Below, in pieces: positions 16,465 to 25,153 of a stretch of 47,696 nt of DNA. The DNA is from Nonomuraea ceibae (lineage in GTDB: Bacteria > Actinomycetota > Actinomycetes > Streptosporangiales > Streptosporangiaceae). The stretch is from positions 1-47,696 of the forward strand of contig NZ_JAHKRO010000017.1 of NCBI RefSeq assembly GCF_019396325.1, written 5' to 3'. The notes beneath the pieces are model-generated. The model searched no databases and had not been told where the DNA came from. It was given only the letters and a program-made list of their open reading frames with translations. Both the position numbers and the translations under genes were made by a program. Within the stretch, counting starts at the first letter, position 1. Each line of letters opens with the position of its first letter.

Positions 16465-17727
16465 TCAGCGGGCGCGGGGCTGCGACCGCTTGGTGCCCAA
16501 TTCCGTCGCAGAGGTGCTTCGTTCATCGGTATTCAGGATCTCCGGACGACGGCGGGGAGAATCGGTCGCAGTCGACGATCTGAGGGTGGCTGCGCTCGCG
16601 CGGGGCTGCAGTCCGAGGCGCTCTGCCAATCTGGGGCCAACTTCCAGAGAAAAGCGTACAGTGGGAAGCATGCGGCGTTCCCAGCCTTGCAGGGCAGCGG
16701 TGATATCCGATCCATAGCGGGAGCATTGGACCAGAGTGGCCGTCAGGTCGTTGATCTGCTCAACACCGTTGTTTGCCCCGCGGCCTGTTAACGGCGAAAC
16801 GGGGGCGAGGGCATCACCGACCAGTACCGCATGGCCACGTCCGACCGGGAAGGCCATTTGTCGTGGCGGTTGCGTCGTCAGCAGTGGAGCGGCAGACCAA
16901 CTAGTGGTTGCTTCCACCATGCGGACCGCATCTGGCGTTAGAATGCGGCGCGCCTCATCTAGCACAAGCTGCTTTGTCGTGTCGCTGATCTGGTGGGGGA
17001 GGATGAAGCTGCGTTGCGTAGGGGGCGCACCGCACACCTCAGTAAATCGGCTTTCGCTCATGGGCATGTAGAGGGCCCAGTCGCTACCGAGATCCCCATC
17101 TGAATGGATCATGGGGAAGACAGCTAGACGTGTCGACTCGGGCTCATACCGGGTGTAGTCTTGCAGATTTTTAGGTGCCCAGGCGCTCTGTCCTCTCCAT
17201 GCGACGATGCCGGAGTACTCGATCAGCCGCTTGGGATCGAGAATGCTACGACCAATGGACCGGCGGCCGTCGGCGAAAACGACAAGGTCAGCGGCTGTTC
17301 GCTCTCCATTACGAAACTCAAGCTGGGGACGCCCGTCAGCGGCGACGCTAAGCCCCACGACACGTTTACCCGTGTGCAACGTGCCAGGGGGAAGGCGCGC
17401 GATAAGGCTTCTATTGATCAGATGCCAGGCGGTGTGGCGCCCTGGGTACAAGGTTTCAGAACGTCGAGACTCCGTGCGGTCCGCAATTTTTATCGATACG
17501 ATTCGCTCGCTGGGGAAGGGAACAATCTCAGCCTGTGGGACACCGATCGTATCCAGCACGCCGAGTGCGGGGTGTTCTAGGGTTATCGCTCCGCCCGCTT
17601 GTGCTGTGGGTTCTGGCGATGCCTCGTAGACACGAACGTTGCTAAATCCCTCCTGATGCAAGCGAAGGGCTGCCGTCGGCCCAGTGATGGACCCACCTAC
17701 GATCGCTATTTCAGGCTGAGCGAGCAT
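16465..17727 (-). CDS. FAD-dependent monooxygenase (PHBH fold)
   Basis: The 420-residue protein has the three signatures of class A flavin monooxygenases. The dinucleotide-binding start is IAIVGGSITGPTAALRL (variant of GxGxxG, residues 8-24), with an acidic residue in VYEASPEPT. The DG motif is in DLVVFADGRRSIGR. The GD motif is GHAVLVGDALAPVSPLTGRG, followed by ANNGVEQ. Such enzymes hydroxylate aromatic or polyketide substrates using NAD(P)H and oxygen; the substrate here is unknown. The last 40 residues are disordered. Codon usage is less GC-biased than its neighbours, and it lies alone between transfer modules, which suggests separate acquisition. It is probably co-transcribed with the small gene upstream. 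Confidence 0.85.
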   Translation of the reverse strand: MLAQPEIAIVGGSITGPTAALRLHQEGFSNVRVYEASPEPTAQAGGAITLEHPALGVLDTIGVPQAEIVPFPSERIVSIKIADRTESRRSETLYPGRHTAWHLINRSLIARLPPGTLHTGKRVVGLSVAADGRPQLEFRNGERTAADLVVFADGRRSIGRSILDPKRLIEYSGIVAWRGQSAWAPKNLQDYTRYEPESTRLAVFPMIHSDGDLGSDWALYMPMSESRFTEVCGAPPTQRSFILPHQISDTTKQLVLDEARRILTPDAVRMVEATTSWSAAPLLTTQPPRQMAFPVGRGHAVLVGDALAPVSPLTGRGANNGVEQINDLTATLVQCSRYGSDITAALQGWERRMLPTVRFSLEVGPRLAERLGLQPRASAATLRSSTATDSPRRRPEILNTDERSTSATELGTKRSQPRAR

Positions 17728-17757
17728 CCCCAGGCTCTCCGTTCCATAAGGCAGGCA

Positions 17758-17976
17758 TCAGTGCTGCAGAGCTTCCCACTCGGCAGGTGTGAGAGTGCGA
17801 ACTCGATCGCCCAACGCTGCGACTCCGAGGAGTTGACCCAGCTTGCTCATGAGGTAAACGTGGCGTTCCGTGGTAACGACCGTCCCGACTTCGTACCAAG
17901 GCGAATCTGAACAGCCTGGCACTTCGACGTGGACGAACCAATGAGGCTCGATCTCGCGTGCGTCCCGATAGCTCAT
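17758..17976 (-). CDS. Small hypothetical protein upstream of the monooxygenase
   Basis: The 72-residue protein starts at ATG 17976 with GGAGG 5 bases upstream; a longer frame from 18000 lacks such a site. It has strand-rich composition (PHWFVHVEVPGCSDSPWYEVG, TVVTTERHVYLMSKLGQLLG) and a helical end (RVRTLTPAEWEALQH). No family is recognised. It ends 30 bases before the monooxygenase start, so the two form an operon. Confidence 0.6.
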   Translation of the reverse strand: MSYRDAREIEPHWFVHVEVPGCSDSPWYEVGTVVTTERHVYLMSKLGQLLGVAALGDRVRTLTPAEWEALQH

Positions 17977-18020
17977 GCATCCTCCGTTCGATCGAACCAT
18001 GATCCTCGCATGTACTATAG

Positions 18021-18062
18021 CTTGACAAGTGATAGACCGGATTTTGTTTGACTGCTAGTCAA
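18021..18062. promoter_or_regulatory. Palindromes upstream of the monooxygenase operon, putative operator
   Basis: Two palindromes built on TTGAC lie 45-86 bases upstream of the small gene: CTTG-A-CAAG at 18021-18029 and TTGACT-GCT-AGTCAA at 18048-18062. The surrounding 60 bases are AT-rich for this window. This arrangement fits an operator for a MarR- or TetR-type repressor, but no such gene is visible nearby. Confidence 0.4.
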
Positions 18063-19136
18063 GTCTGGGTTGTCGTCGTTGCCGTGCTCCGGTCATGACC
18101 GAAGCCGACGCCGCCACTCCAGATACAGGACCGTTCTGCCGAGAACGAATCGATGGTTGGCGCTGCTACCTCTTCGCCGCCGCACCTTCGTCTGGTAATA
18201 GGCTCATCGGTCGCTACCTTCGTTGGCGGATCCCGGTGAGGGGGTAAGCCCGGTACCTGGGGGGCGAAAAGCCGGGCAGGATATGGTGCACGCACACGCC
18301 GGTGCCATGGCTGGTGAGCACCATGAGGACCCTCTGGTTTCCTCCGGCTTTGAGAGCCGGCGGGGGCTGGCTGCAGCTCTGATGTTCGCTACAGCGGCTT
18401 ACGGATCACACGCCGAGGTTTTCTAGATTGCCGTCGAGCCACGCCTAGACGATGTCGTTGAGCCGGCTGCTTGCATCCGAATCCGATGCGTTGCCAAGGC
18501 GTGGTTTTCACTGGTCTGGCACTGTTTCGCCGGAGCACCGCCAACGCCGCGCGGGCGCTTCTCGTCCATTCGCCGTGGCCGCGGGGCGCGGCCAGCCCGG
18601 CGGAGCATGTGCCCCGTCAGCGAAGCACTACCCGCCTGATGTGATCATCTGGAACAACGGTTCTTGATCGGCTTTGACCGCTGATCGTCGTGGCAGTGAG
18701 GCTGAGCTCCCTCGCCGTCGTGAGGCGTACGGCAGACCGCGCGCGGCCTCGGCCTTCCGTGAGCGCAGGCGGCCCTGGAAGCTCACCACGGCGAGGCAGG
18801 CACTCGAGCGCTGCCGATCACGGTCGGAGTGCGCATCCGCCGTGTGGCTCGGGGCGCGGGCCGTCGATCGGCCGGAGGTTGGTCACACCGACCGTTGACG
18901 TGAGGTGCTCGTTCATGGAGCGCAGCCTCCAGAGCAAGCCCGACCACTTCATACTGGACCGACAAAGGCGCGCCGAAATGCACGGTGAGTGACCGATGCG
19001 ACGATTGGTCGATGGCGCCAACGCGCGTTGGACGTGAGATGGGCAAGAGGCCTGTGCGAAGACGACGCCTCTAGTGTGTAGATTGCCCAGCAGGTTGGAC
19101 TTGTATCCGCTCTGCCCCGCCACCCCGCTACCGCCG
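18063..19136. other. Long stretch without a convincing gene
   Basis: Over 1 kb holds only short frames that switch strand and phase. The best of them, minus strand about 18900-19046, has a piece reading HRSLTVHFGAPLSVQYEVVG but no start signal or matching codon bias. The stretch is probably decayed DNA between the monooxygenase cassette and the mobilisation module. Confidence 0.4.
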
Positions 19137-21626
19137 CTATTGCGGCCTCGAACGCCGCTGCCGCTGCGCGGGAGGCATCTCCTCAGCGCGCGCCGGCGGT
19201 CTTGGCTTTTCAGACCGCACCGGCCAGCTGTGAGAAGTGGATGAAGCCAGCCGTGCCGCACGAGCCGATCGCCTGTTCATGCCATCACGCAGGGCGGACA
19301 ACTGATCGGCGCCGACCTGGACGCTGTAGCCACCGTCTGCAACGGCGACAACGCCGCGCTCACACAGCAGCCGAACCAGATCCTTAGCTCTGGCCGGCCG
19401 TACCCACAGGAGTTGCTCCAGGTGTTGAGGTGAGCAGGTCTGAGTCTCCACGACGGCAACAACAGCTCGCTGGAAGACGCGGTCATCGTCGGCTTGGACG
19501 AACCGGCCAGCACCGTGCTCCGACGGGAGGCCGCCTCCCGCCGCTCCGTGCGGAAGGCAGGACGGGACAGCGTAGGGATGAGACATGGCACGTGGCGTCG
19601 ACCGGCTTGACGTCTCCGTCTCCTCCAGCAGCCGGCGTAGCCGGCCGGTCAGCATCTGGACGACGCTATGCGCCGGGTTGCTCGGATCTTCACGTAGACG
19701 CCGACCGGACGTGGCCGAGCGCAGCGCACCCTCGACGTCATGCCCGGCCTGGCCGATCTCGGTCAGTACCGCAACCAAGCGCGGCCAGGCGGGATCACGG
19801 AAGATGCGATCGAGATCATCGCTTCCGTGCATGGCGCCACGAAGGAGCGCACGCATGCGCCGCTCATGTGCTGGCTTATTGTCAGCGTGCGCCAGACGCT
19901 GCACTTGCTCCGGCCACGGCCTGTCGCGGCTCGCGGGAGTGCGGTCGTCGCGGTCAGTGGGCGCCCGGCGCCGGCTGGCGACCCAGTTCTCCAGTCGCCA
20001 GAGAATCACCTGGGTGTCACGCCGCGCCGGGCTGGAGGAATCGTGGCGCAGGGGCTGCTGAGCGACGACGTCGGCCAGCGCCGCTGCCGCATCATGCCCG
20101 AGTCGCTCGATCCGGCTAAGCATCCCCGCGAGCGCAGGCCAGTCTCTCCCACGGAGGATGGCATCCGCATCGGCTCGCCCCTCAACCGCCCGTCGCAACG
20201 CCTGCTGCAGATCTGGTCGGCGCGCGGCCGCGTGGTCCGCCCGGGCCGCCGATCGGGCGCCCAGCAGCTCGGCGGCGTGCTGCAGATGCTCGCCCGCCAG
20301 GCGAGCTACCCGGGCGTGGGCGTGTTTGTGCCGCGCGGCCATGCGTCTGCGCAGCGCGCGCACCGCGAGCACGGTTGCGACCGCCAGCCCCAGCACGGCA
20401 GCGTTCTCGTCGGCGTAGCCCAGCAGGTGTCCGGCCTGCAGCAGCGACCGTATCGCCCGCCGCATCTGCGTCGCTGCCTGGTTCGACTTCTGCCACGGCT
20501 CTCGACCCAGCCGCTCCATCTGCCGGGCCGCAAGTTCCAGCTCGCGCCGTACCGGGGCGGGGGAGCGACTGGCTGCCACGGTCAGCAGGTCAGCAAGCGC
20601 TGCGGTGGTGGCGGCCGCATGAGGATTGTCCGCCTGCTGTAGCACAGCGGTGGCCGACCGGATCGCCGTCGCTGCCTCCTGCCACGCCGCGACGCGCACG
20701 TGTTCGGCGTAAGGTGACCGTGCGTCCAGGTCCGGTGCCAGGGCTCGAACCAACCCAGGCTCCGGCGTCGGCGTGGTCCAGCGCTGCCGCACGCGGGGCA
20801 GCGTCAGATCCGGCGCGAGCCTCGACCCCGAGTACCAGATCAAGCTCCCGTCACTGGACACATCGCCGGGCAACGCGACCGCGTAGCCGCCGACATCACC
20901 TGACGGCAGCCGTCGCGGCCTGATTAGCAGCCCTGCCTTGTTCAACCGGGTGAAGAAGTCCTCCTCGTTGTTGGCTTCCAGTGCGATCGGTCGCACCTGA
21001 GCCTGCAACGTCTCCCGCGCCGATATCTGAGCGCTGCGTAGCCGATTCGCTTTGGCCCGTTCGCCGCGCTTCGGTGCCGGCGCCGCCGTGCGATCGGCTT
21101 CGGCCGTCACTCGGATTCCGAAGTCGTGCTCCAGCCGCCGGCACTCCTCCCTCAACCGATAGAAGTCCCCGCGCAGGTCGGGCTGTTTGGCGTCGTACGG
21201 ACTTTGTCCCTGGCGCACCAGCGTGGCCACGATGTGGATGTGGTCGTCGGCGTGGCGGACTGCCACCCACCGACAACCAGTCTCCTCTCTATCCGGAGCC
21301 AAGCCGCCTGCGAGGACCAGACGACGCGCGATCTGCCCCCACTGCGCATCGCTCAACAGGGGATCGCCGGGAGCCAGCCGTACCGAGGTGTGCCACACAT
21401 GCTGCCCGATCTTGCCCGTGTAGGCGTCGACCGGCCGGTCCAGGTGCTGCGCCAGCGCGTACAACGCGGCATCACGCATGTGCTCGGGCTCGGCGGCAGG
21501 ATCCGTCTCGTGTCCGTCCCAGGAGGCGACCAAGTGGGGGTTGATGTGTTCTTCACGGCGACCGGGGCCGTACAAGTATTTCAGCAGCCCATAGGTACGG
21601 CTGCCCTTCACTACCTTGGCGATCAA
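19137..21626 (-). CDS. MOBP-type relaxase with C-terminal winged-helix domain
   Basis: The 829-residue protein nicks oriT and leads the strand into the recipient. Its N-terminal relaxase domain has TYGLLKYLYGPGRREEHINP, typical of actinobacterial MOBP enzymes, and the metal-binding histidines in VAVRHADDHIHIVATLV (His125, His129, His131). A long, mostly helical middle with many His/Arg residues follows. At about 719-771 a compact domain (QRAVVAVVETQTCSPQHLEQ, LLWVRPARAKDLVRLLCERG, VVAVADGGYSVQV) looks like the FtsK gamma winged helix. The tail is disordered and basic. TTG 21626 overlaps the MobC-like stop by 4 bases, a strong sign of coupling. The gene is on the strand opposite to the secretion operon. 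Confidence 0.85.
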   Translation of the reverse strand: MIAKVVKGSRTYGLLKYLYGPGRREEHINPHLVASWDGHETDPAAEPEHMRDAALYALAQHLDRPVDAYTGKIGQHVWHTSVRLAPGDPLLSDAQWGQIARRLVLAGGLAPDREETGCRWVAVRHADDHIHIVATLVRQGQSPYDAKQPDLRGDFYRLREECRRLEHDFGIRVTAEADRTAAPAPKRGERAKANRLRSAQISARETLQAQVRPIALEANNEEDFFTRLNKAGLLIRPRRLPSGDVGGYAVALPGDVSSDGSLIWYSGSRLAPDLTLPRVRQRWTTPTPEPGLVRALAPDLDARSPYAEHVRVAAWQEAATAIRSATAVLQQADNPHAAATTAALADLLTVAASRSPAPVRRELELAARQMERLGREPWQKSNQAATQMRRAIRSLLQAGHLLGYADENAAVLGLAVATVLAVRALRRRMAARHKHAHARVARLAGEHLQHAAELLGARSAARADHAAARRPDLQQALRRAVEGRADADAILRGRDWPALAGMLSRIERLGHDAAAALADVVAQQPLRHDSSSPARRDTQVILWRLENWVASRRRAPTDRDDRTPASRDRPWPEQVQRLAHADNKPAHERRMRALLRGAMHGSDDLDRIFRDPAWPRLVAVLTEIGQAGHDVEGALRSATSGRRLREDPSNPAHSVVQMLTGRLRRLLEETETSSRSTPRAMSHPYAVPSCLPHGAAGGGLPSEHGAGRFVQADDDRVFQRAVVAVVETQTCSPQHLEQLLWVRPARAKDLVRLLCERGVVAVADGGYSVQVGADQLSALRDGMNRRSARAARLASSTSHSWPVRSEKPRPPARAEEMPPAQRQRRSRPQ

Positions 21627-22009
21627 TCCCGCTTCCCGTTTCGGGCGATATGGTCCGCCGCGGCCTCAACCTTGCGGATTGCGTGCCCGATCGAGCGCAG
21701 GACCGCCTGAGCCGCCAACTCCTCGTCTCCATTGGTAAGCGCGCGGACCAGCTGGTTGAGGTCATTGCCGATGCGGTTGAGCACCACCCGGGCGGTCACG
21801 AACTCGGCCATCTCCTGGCGGCGGTCCAACGGAATGAGCGTCAGCTGCTGCTCAGCCGCTGACACCGCTGCGATTGCTGCGAAAGCACCTACGTCCAGAC
21901 CTTCGCGCCGGGCGGCGATCTTGAGGGACGCCATCTCCAGGTCGCTAAGAAATAGCGGGCCGACGCGGTTCATACGCGGCGAGTTTGCCCATCCTCGTCG
22001 TCCCGCCAC
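21623..22009 (-). CDS. MobC-like relaxosome accessory protein
   Basis: The product has about 128 residues. A basic N-terminal arm (AGRRGWANSPRMNRVGPLF) leads into a ribbon-helix-helix-like segment (LSDLEMASLKIAARREGLDV, AFAAIAAVSAAEQQL). Next comes the MobC core (MAEFVTARVVLNRIGNDLNQ, LVRALTNG), where the RIGNNLNQ-type signature is clear. I choose GTG 22009, preceded by GGGAGGGG, over GTG 22024. MobC-type proteins bind near oriT and help open the nic region. Overlap with the relaxase gene and position next to the candidate oriT support this. Confidence 0.8.
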   Translation of the reverse strand: MAGRRGWANSPRMNRVGPLFLSDLEMASLKIAARREGLDVGAFAAIAAVSAAEQQLTLIPLDRRQEMAEFVTARVVLNRIGNDLNQLVRALTNGDEELAAQAVLRSIGHAIRKVEAAADHIARNGKRD

Positions 22010-22024
22010 CGCGGCCCCTCCCAC

Positions 22025-22142
22025 CCCTTGACGCTATTTGACTCGATCAAACATGCATGCATGACCACCGTCAGGAGCGATCGTAATCGGCCAATGTCGC
22101 GGCTTGTGTACTTACTCCGAGTTTTCTACTAACTTGCTCCGC
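22025..22142. other. Candidate oriT and promoter of the mob operon
   Basis: The AT-richer DNA just upstream of the mobC-relaxase operon contains clustered repeats: TTTGA-CTCGA-TCAAA at 22037-22051, the perfect palindrome CATGCATGCATG at 22052-22063, and two near-identical direct repeats (ACTTACTCCG at 22110-22119, ACTTGCTCCG at 22132-22141) spaced by 22 bases. oriT commonly lies beside mobC and contains such repeats. I cannot point to the nic site. Confidence 0.4.
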
Positions 22143-22298
22143 GCAGCGGGCCGGTGGGGTGGCACGCCGGCGGGGAGGGGCGGCATTTGCTGAGCGGCAC
22201 AAATGTCAGTGGCAAACGACAACGGATGGCAGTCGGCGCGACAGCGATGTCAGCAAAATCTCTCACGCTTCGTAGCGGCACTTCGCGTGCTGACTGGT

Positions 22299-22690
22299 TC
22301 AGACCCGGGACCGCCGTGTAGGAAGCAGCCCAAATTCGGCTTCGATCCGATCGCATGTCTCCCGCATCCGGTACCAGTTGCCGCGCATCTCGGGAAGCCG
22401 CCCGTCCTGTCGAACAAGGGTGGCCACCAGGTGCACGTGGTCACGGGCGTGCCGGAGCGCGACCCATCGGCACGCTTCGACGTCGCCGAGCGAGGCGATG
22501 CCGACAGCGGCGATGAGCCGGGCGGCGATCCATGCCCGGGTGGTGTCAGTGAGGGGCCGATCGTGGCGGGCGGTCAGGGCGGTGGGTTGCTCTGCTGTTC
22601 GTAGCGGCTCTTGCCGGGGCCGTACAGTTCGCGCAGCAGATTGCGGGTGTTGGCGGGCGGCGGCGGGGTCGTCTCTCGACCGGATGGGCG
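22299..22690 (-). pseudogene. Second relaxase, truncated and frameshifted
   Basis: Two frames carry pieces of another MOBP relaxase. One holds TRNLLRELYGPGKSRYEQQ and stops. The second then reads DTTRAWIAARLIAAVGIASL, CRWVALRHARDHVHLVATLV and RMRETCDRIEAEFGLLPTRR, ending at 22299. These match residues 12-25 and 93-175 of the intact relaxase at 19137-21626. About 65 residues between the pieces are deleted, and everything after the nuclease domain is lost. It marks an older mobilisation module in the same place. Confidence 0.75.
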
Positions 22691-22890
22691 GAGTCATAGG
22701 TCAGTATGAGAATGCGCCCGGTTTGGCAGCGACTTACCAGGTCCGATAGGGACGTGCCAGGTCCTTGGCACCCGTGGTCGGGAGGGATGGCGCGCTTCGG
22801 GAGCCGCCGCCCGTGCGGGAGCTGGCGGGGCGGCCAGCGTGGCAACGGCGGCGGCGTCGCTGGGGGGTGGGCGCGGACGGGATGGGGTGA

Positions 22891-23142
22891 CTACTGGGAA
22901 TCGTTCTGCTGGTCGGCGCGCTCGACGGCGACGATGAGCTGGGCAGCGGCCTGGAGCATCTGCTCGGAGGTGAGGAACTGCCTGCGTAAGCCCCGGGGGA
23001 ACTGCACGGTGTGCTTGCCGTCGTTTTGGTCGAACAGGATTTCCAGTGGCAGATACTCGGCCTCTTCGCTGTCCGGCGCGATGGCGCGCACGTTGGTGAG
23101 GGCGGCGGTGAGGACTTCGGGCTGCTGTCTGGGGTTGTTCAT
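22891..23142 (-). CDS. Small hypothetical protein
   Basis: An 83-residue acidic protein runs from ATG 23142, with GGAGG about 5 bases upstream. It reads as a strand-rich centre (YLPLEILFDQNDGKHTVQFP) followed by a helix (SEQMLQAAAQLIVAVERADQ). A longer frame from 23427 is not supported. No family is recognised. It is the last gene of the minus-strand cargo block. Confidence 0.65.
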   Translation of the reverse strand: MNNPRQQPEVLTAALTNVRAIAPDSEEAEYLPLEILFDQNDGKHTVQFPRGLRRQFLTSEQMLQAAAQLIVAVERADQQNDSQ

Positions 23143-23544
23143 GGCGGGGCCTCCGGGGCGGGTCAGACATGCGTATGAATCCTGTGATTGCTGCTTGTCG
23201 CACACGGGTGCGGATGAGTGGGGCCTACGCCTCAGAGCACAGTGCTCTGTCGCGCAGGAGCTCTCAAGGTCTTTCTCTTGCGGCTGAGGAGACGGCTTTT
23301 GAAGTCGCTCATGTGCTCGCGAAGCTGGGGAGAGGTTCGGTGCTTGAGTGTGCGGCGGGCCCGAGAGGACACGACAGGAGCTGCTCTGGGCGCTCGCGAC
23401 CGTTGAGATCGGTCTCCTCGATGTCAATCAGTTGGGGAGGTTGCGTTGTCGAACCAAGGGTGCTGCCTGCAGCGGGTAAACGAAAGTGGATCACCCAGCG
23501 CTGGCCCGAGAAGTGTCACCTTGAACGCAGAGTGGATCGCCTAA
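23143..23544. other. Intergenic with a perfect palindrome
   Basis: No convincing gene. CAGAGCAC-A-GTGCTCTG at 23233-23249 is a perfect 17-base palindrome about 90 bases upstream of the 83-residue gene and may be an operator. A plus-strand segment near 23285-23350 reads LAAEETAFEVAHVLAKLGRG but has no start signal. Confidence 0.4.
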
Positions 23545-24129
23545 TTACTGTCTGGTGTAGACGCCGAGCACCTCGCTGAGGACTTCTATCGCCGCGTCCG
23601 GATGCTCCTGAACGAGTTTCCCTACGAGACATCTGAGCTTGTCGAGAAGGTTCCGCAGGTCGTGGACACGGCCCCATGGTTCCTCGAAGTCATTGTTGCC
23701 AAGATGGTGGTGGCGGGGCCTGTTGGCCTGGTAATCGAGGAGGGCATGGGCCAGCAGTTTCAGGGCGCTGGGCGGCCGGCCGGCGTCTGCGGCGAACTCA
23801 TCGGCTTCGGCCATCAGTTCCCCCACGAGCCAGGCCGCTTCTTCCACGAAACCCGGCGCTTTGTAGTGCCAGCCGGTGGTGTTGTTGGCCTGGCCGATTT
23901 CCGCTGTCGCTGCGGTAACCCGGGCGAGGATCTGCCCGGTCTCGATGGGGTTGCGCCACTGCCCGTGCAGCGAGTGCGCGTAGGCCATCAAATCGACGAT
24001 AAGCTCCGTGATCTTCTGCCGCGTGTCTTCCTCGCCGAACCCTGGCGCTTGGTCGAGGGCATGCTTGGCCCGCCAGATCCGTTCGGTGAGCGGGATTCCT
24101 TCCACCGGTCGTTCCCCTTTTGCCTGCAT
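23545..24129 (-). CDS. Hypothetical helical protein
   Basis: The 194-residue soluble protein is almost wholly helical (LTERIWRAKHALDQAPGFGE, KITELIVDLMAYAHSLHGQW, GFVEEAAWLVGELMAEADEF, ALKLLAHALLDYQANRPRHH, DLRNLLDKLRCLVGKLVQEH). ATG 24129 is preceded by GGGAGTAGACG. No family is recognised. Its 5' leader carries the structured element at 24155-24266, shared with the unrelated gene at 24806-25132. Confidence 0.7.
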   Translation of the reverse strand: MQAKGERPVEGIPLTERIWRAKHALDQAPGFGEEDTRQKITELIVDLMAYAHSLHGQWRNPIETGQILARVTAATAEIGQANNTTGWHYKAPGFVEEAAWLVGELMAEADEFAADAGRPPSALKLLAHALLDYQANRPRHHHLGNNDFEEPWGRVHDLRNLLDKLRCLVGKLVQEHPDAAIEVLSEVLGVYTRQ

Positions 24130-24154
24130 CGTCTACTCCCGTATGCGCGATGGT

Positions 24155-24266
24155 GGCGCCGGGTGTCTCCGGCGCCTGGGAGTTCCGTCTTCGGCGGCCC
24201 CGGGAGCGGAGGAAGGCTCGCCGATGGCGACCGCGCGCAGCGCGGCTTGGCCTTCCGGAGCGGAGG
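24155..24266 (-). ncRNA. Structured 5' leader element, copy 1
   Basis: Read on the minus strand, 24256-24211 folds as a closing stem (GGAAGGC/GCCTTCC) around two hairpins: CCGCGC-TGC-GCGCGG and TCGCC-ATC-GGCGA. Nearer the gene, 24176-24155 forms a perfect 8-base-pair hairpin (GGCGCCGG/CCGGCGCC, 6-base loop). The same arrangement occurs in copy 2 at 25154-25266, with changes confined to loops and junction in the three-way part and with a different stem sequence in the proximal hairpin. It begins about 25 bases before the start codon. It resembles a cis-acting RNA, but a palindromic repeat element is also possible. Confidence 0.5.
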
Positions 24267-24805
24267 GTCGCTGATAGACCCAAGGCAGGTGCCGGGACAC
24301 CTGCCGGACGCTGATCAGCTGGCCCTCGCACCGTGCAGGTGGTCACCTCGCGGGATTTCGTGAACGGGTCCGCGCCTGTGGGGGCCGCTACGCCGTGGCA
24401 CGCAGTCGTTCGTCCCAGCAGCACTCATCTCTGACCCAACCGTGGGAGCGCTGGAGGGTTCGGAAGGTCGTCGACGTGAGCGTCGTACTGCGTTGTGCGC
24501 GAGTTCTCCCCTGCGAAGGGTGGCAGGTGCGGCAAACAGGAGGAGCCTCGGCGAAACCGCCAGGGCCGAAGGGTTCTGCTCCCTGCGTTCGCCATGCGCT
24601 CCGCCTGGTGAAGCCGTGGTGGCCGCTCTGGCCCCTGTCACTGACCGCCTGACTCGCCGAGGTCAGCACGGCCTCGCTGAGTGGAATGCCTGGAGACGGC
24701 GGGCCTTGTACTCCGCACCGCCTCCAGGCCGTCTGTGATCACGTCGGCCGTCTGTTGGCCGTGCGTTCTACTCCGGCCCGACTAGTTGCTCGTCATCTCG
24801 ATCGG
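24267..24805. other. Intergenic, no convincing gene
   Basis: This 540-base stretch has overlapping minus-strand frames without start signals or family motifs. One reads PPVCRTCHPSQGRTRAQRST and might be a decayed zinc-binding protein. CCTGGAG near 24690 pairs with CTCCAGG near 24721 and could form a hairpin downstream of the 24806-25132 gene. Confidence 0.35.
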
Positions 24806-25132
24806 TCAAGCACCGATGATCTGGACGGTGGGCCCGTAGTTGATCGAAATACCGTCGCTGTCGCGCTCGACTGTGATCAGCCAGCGGTCGTTCATGGCGT
24901 TCCAGGAGACTGTTACCGACCGGGGCACGTAGGCGGGGTGGGTCGGGTAGGACCGGTCGTTGTCCACCTGCGAGATTTCGATCGGCGTGCCGATCTGGAT
25001 CGCGGCCATGATTCGGCCGACGGCAAGGAGCAGGTCACCGGGCCGCGTCAGGTCGAAGCGGGTCGGCGCGTCGACCTCGTCGCTGAAGCTGATGTCCTCG
25101 ATCTGGTTGCTGAGCTCGGCAGAGGGATACAT
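24806..25132 (-). CDS. Small hypothetical protein
   Basis: The 108-residue product has a helical first half (TRPGDLLLAVGRIMAAIQIG) and a strand-rich second half (PRSVTVSWNAMNDRWLITVE, DGISINYGPTVQIIGA). ATG 25132 is preceded by GGGAGGTAGACG, almost the same ribosome-binding stretch as in the 23545-24129 gene. Below that leader similarity, the two proteins are unrelated. No family is recognised. Confidence 0.65.
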   Translation of the reverse strand: MYPSAELSNQIEDISFSDEVDAPTRFDLTRPGDLLLAVGRIMAAIQIGTPIEISQVDNDRSYPTHPAYVPRSVTVSWNAMNDRWLITVERDSDGISINYGPTVQIIGA

Positions 25133-25153
25133 CGTCTACCTCCCGTGGCTGGC

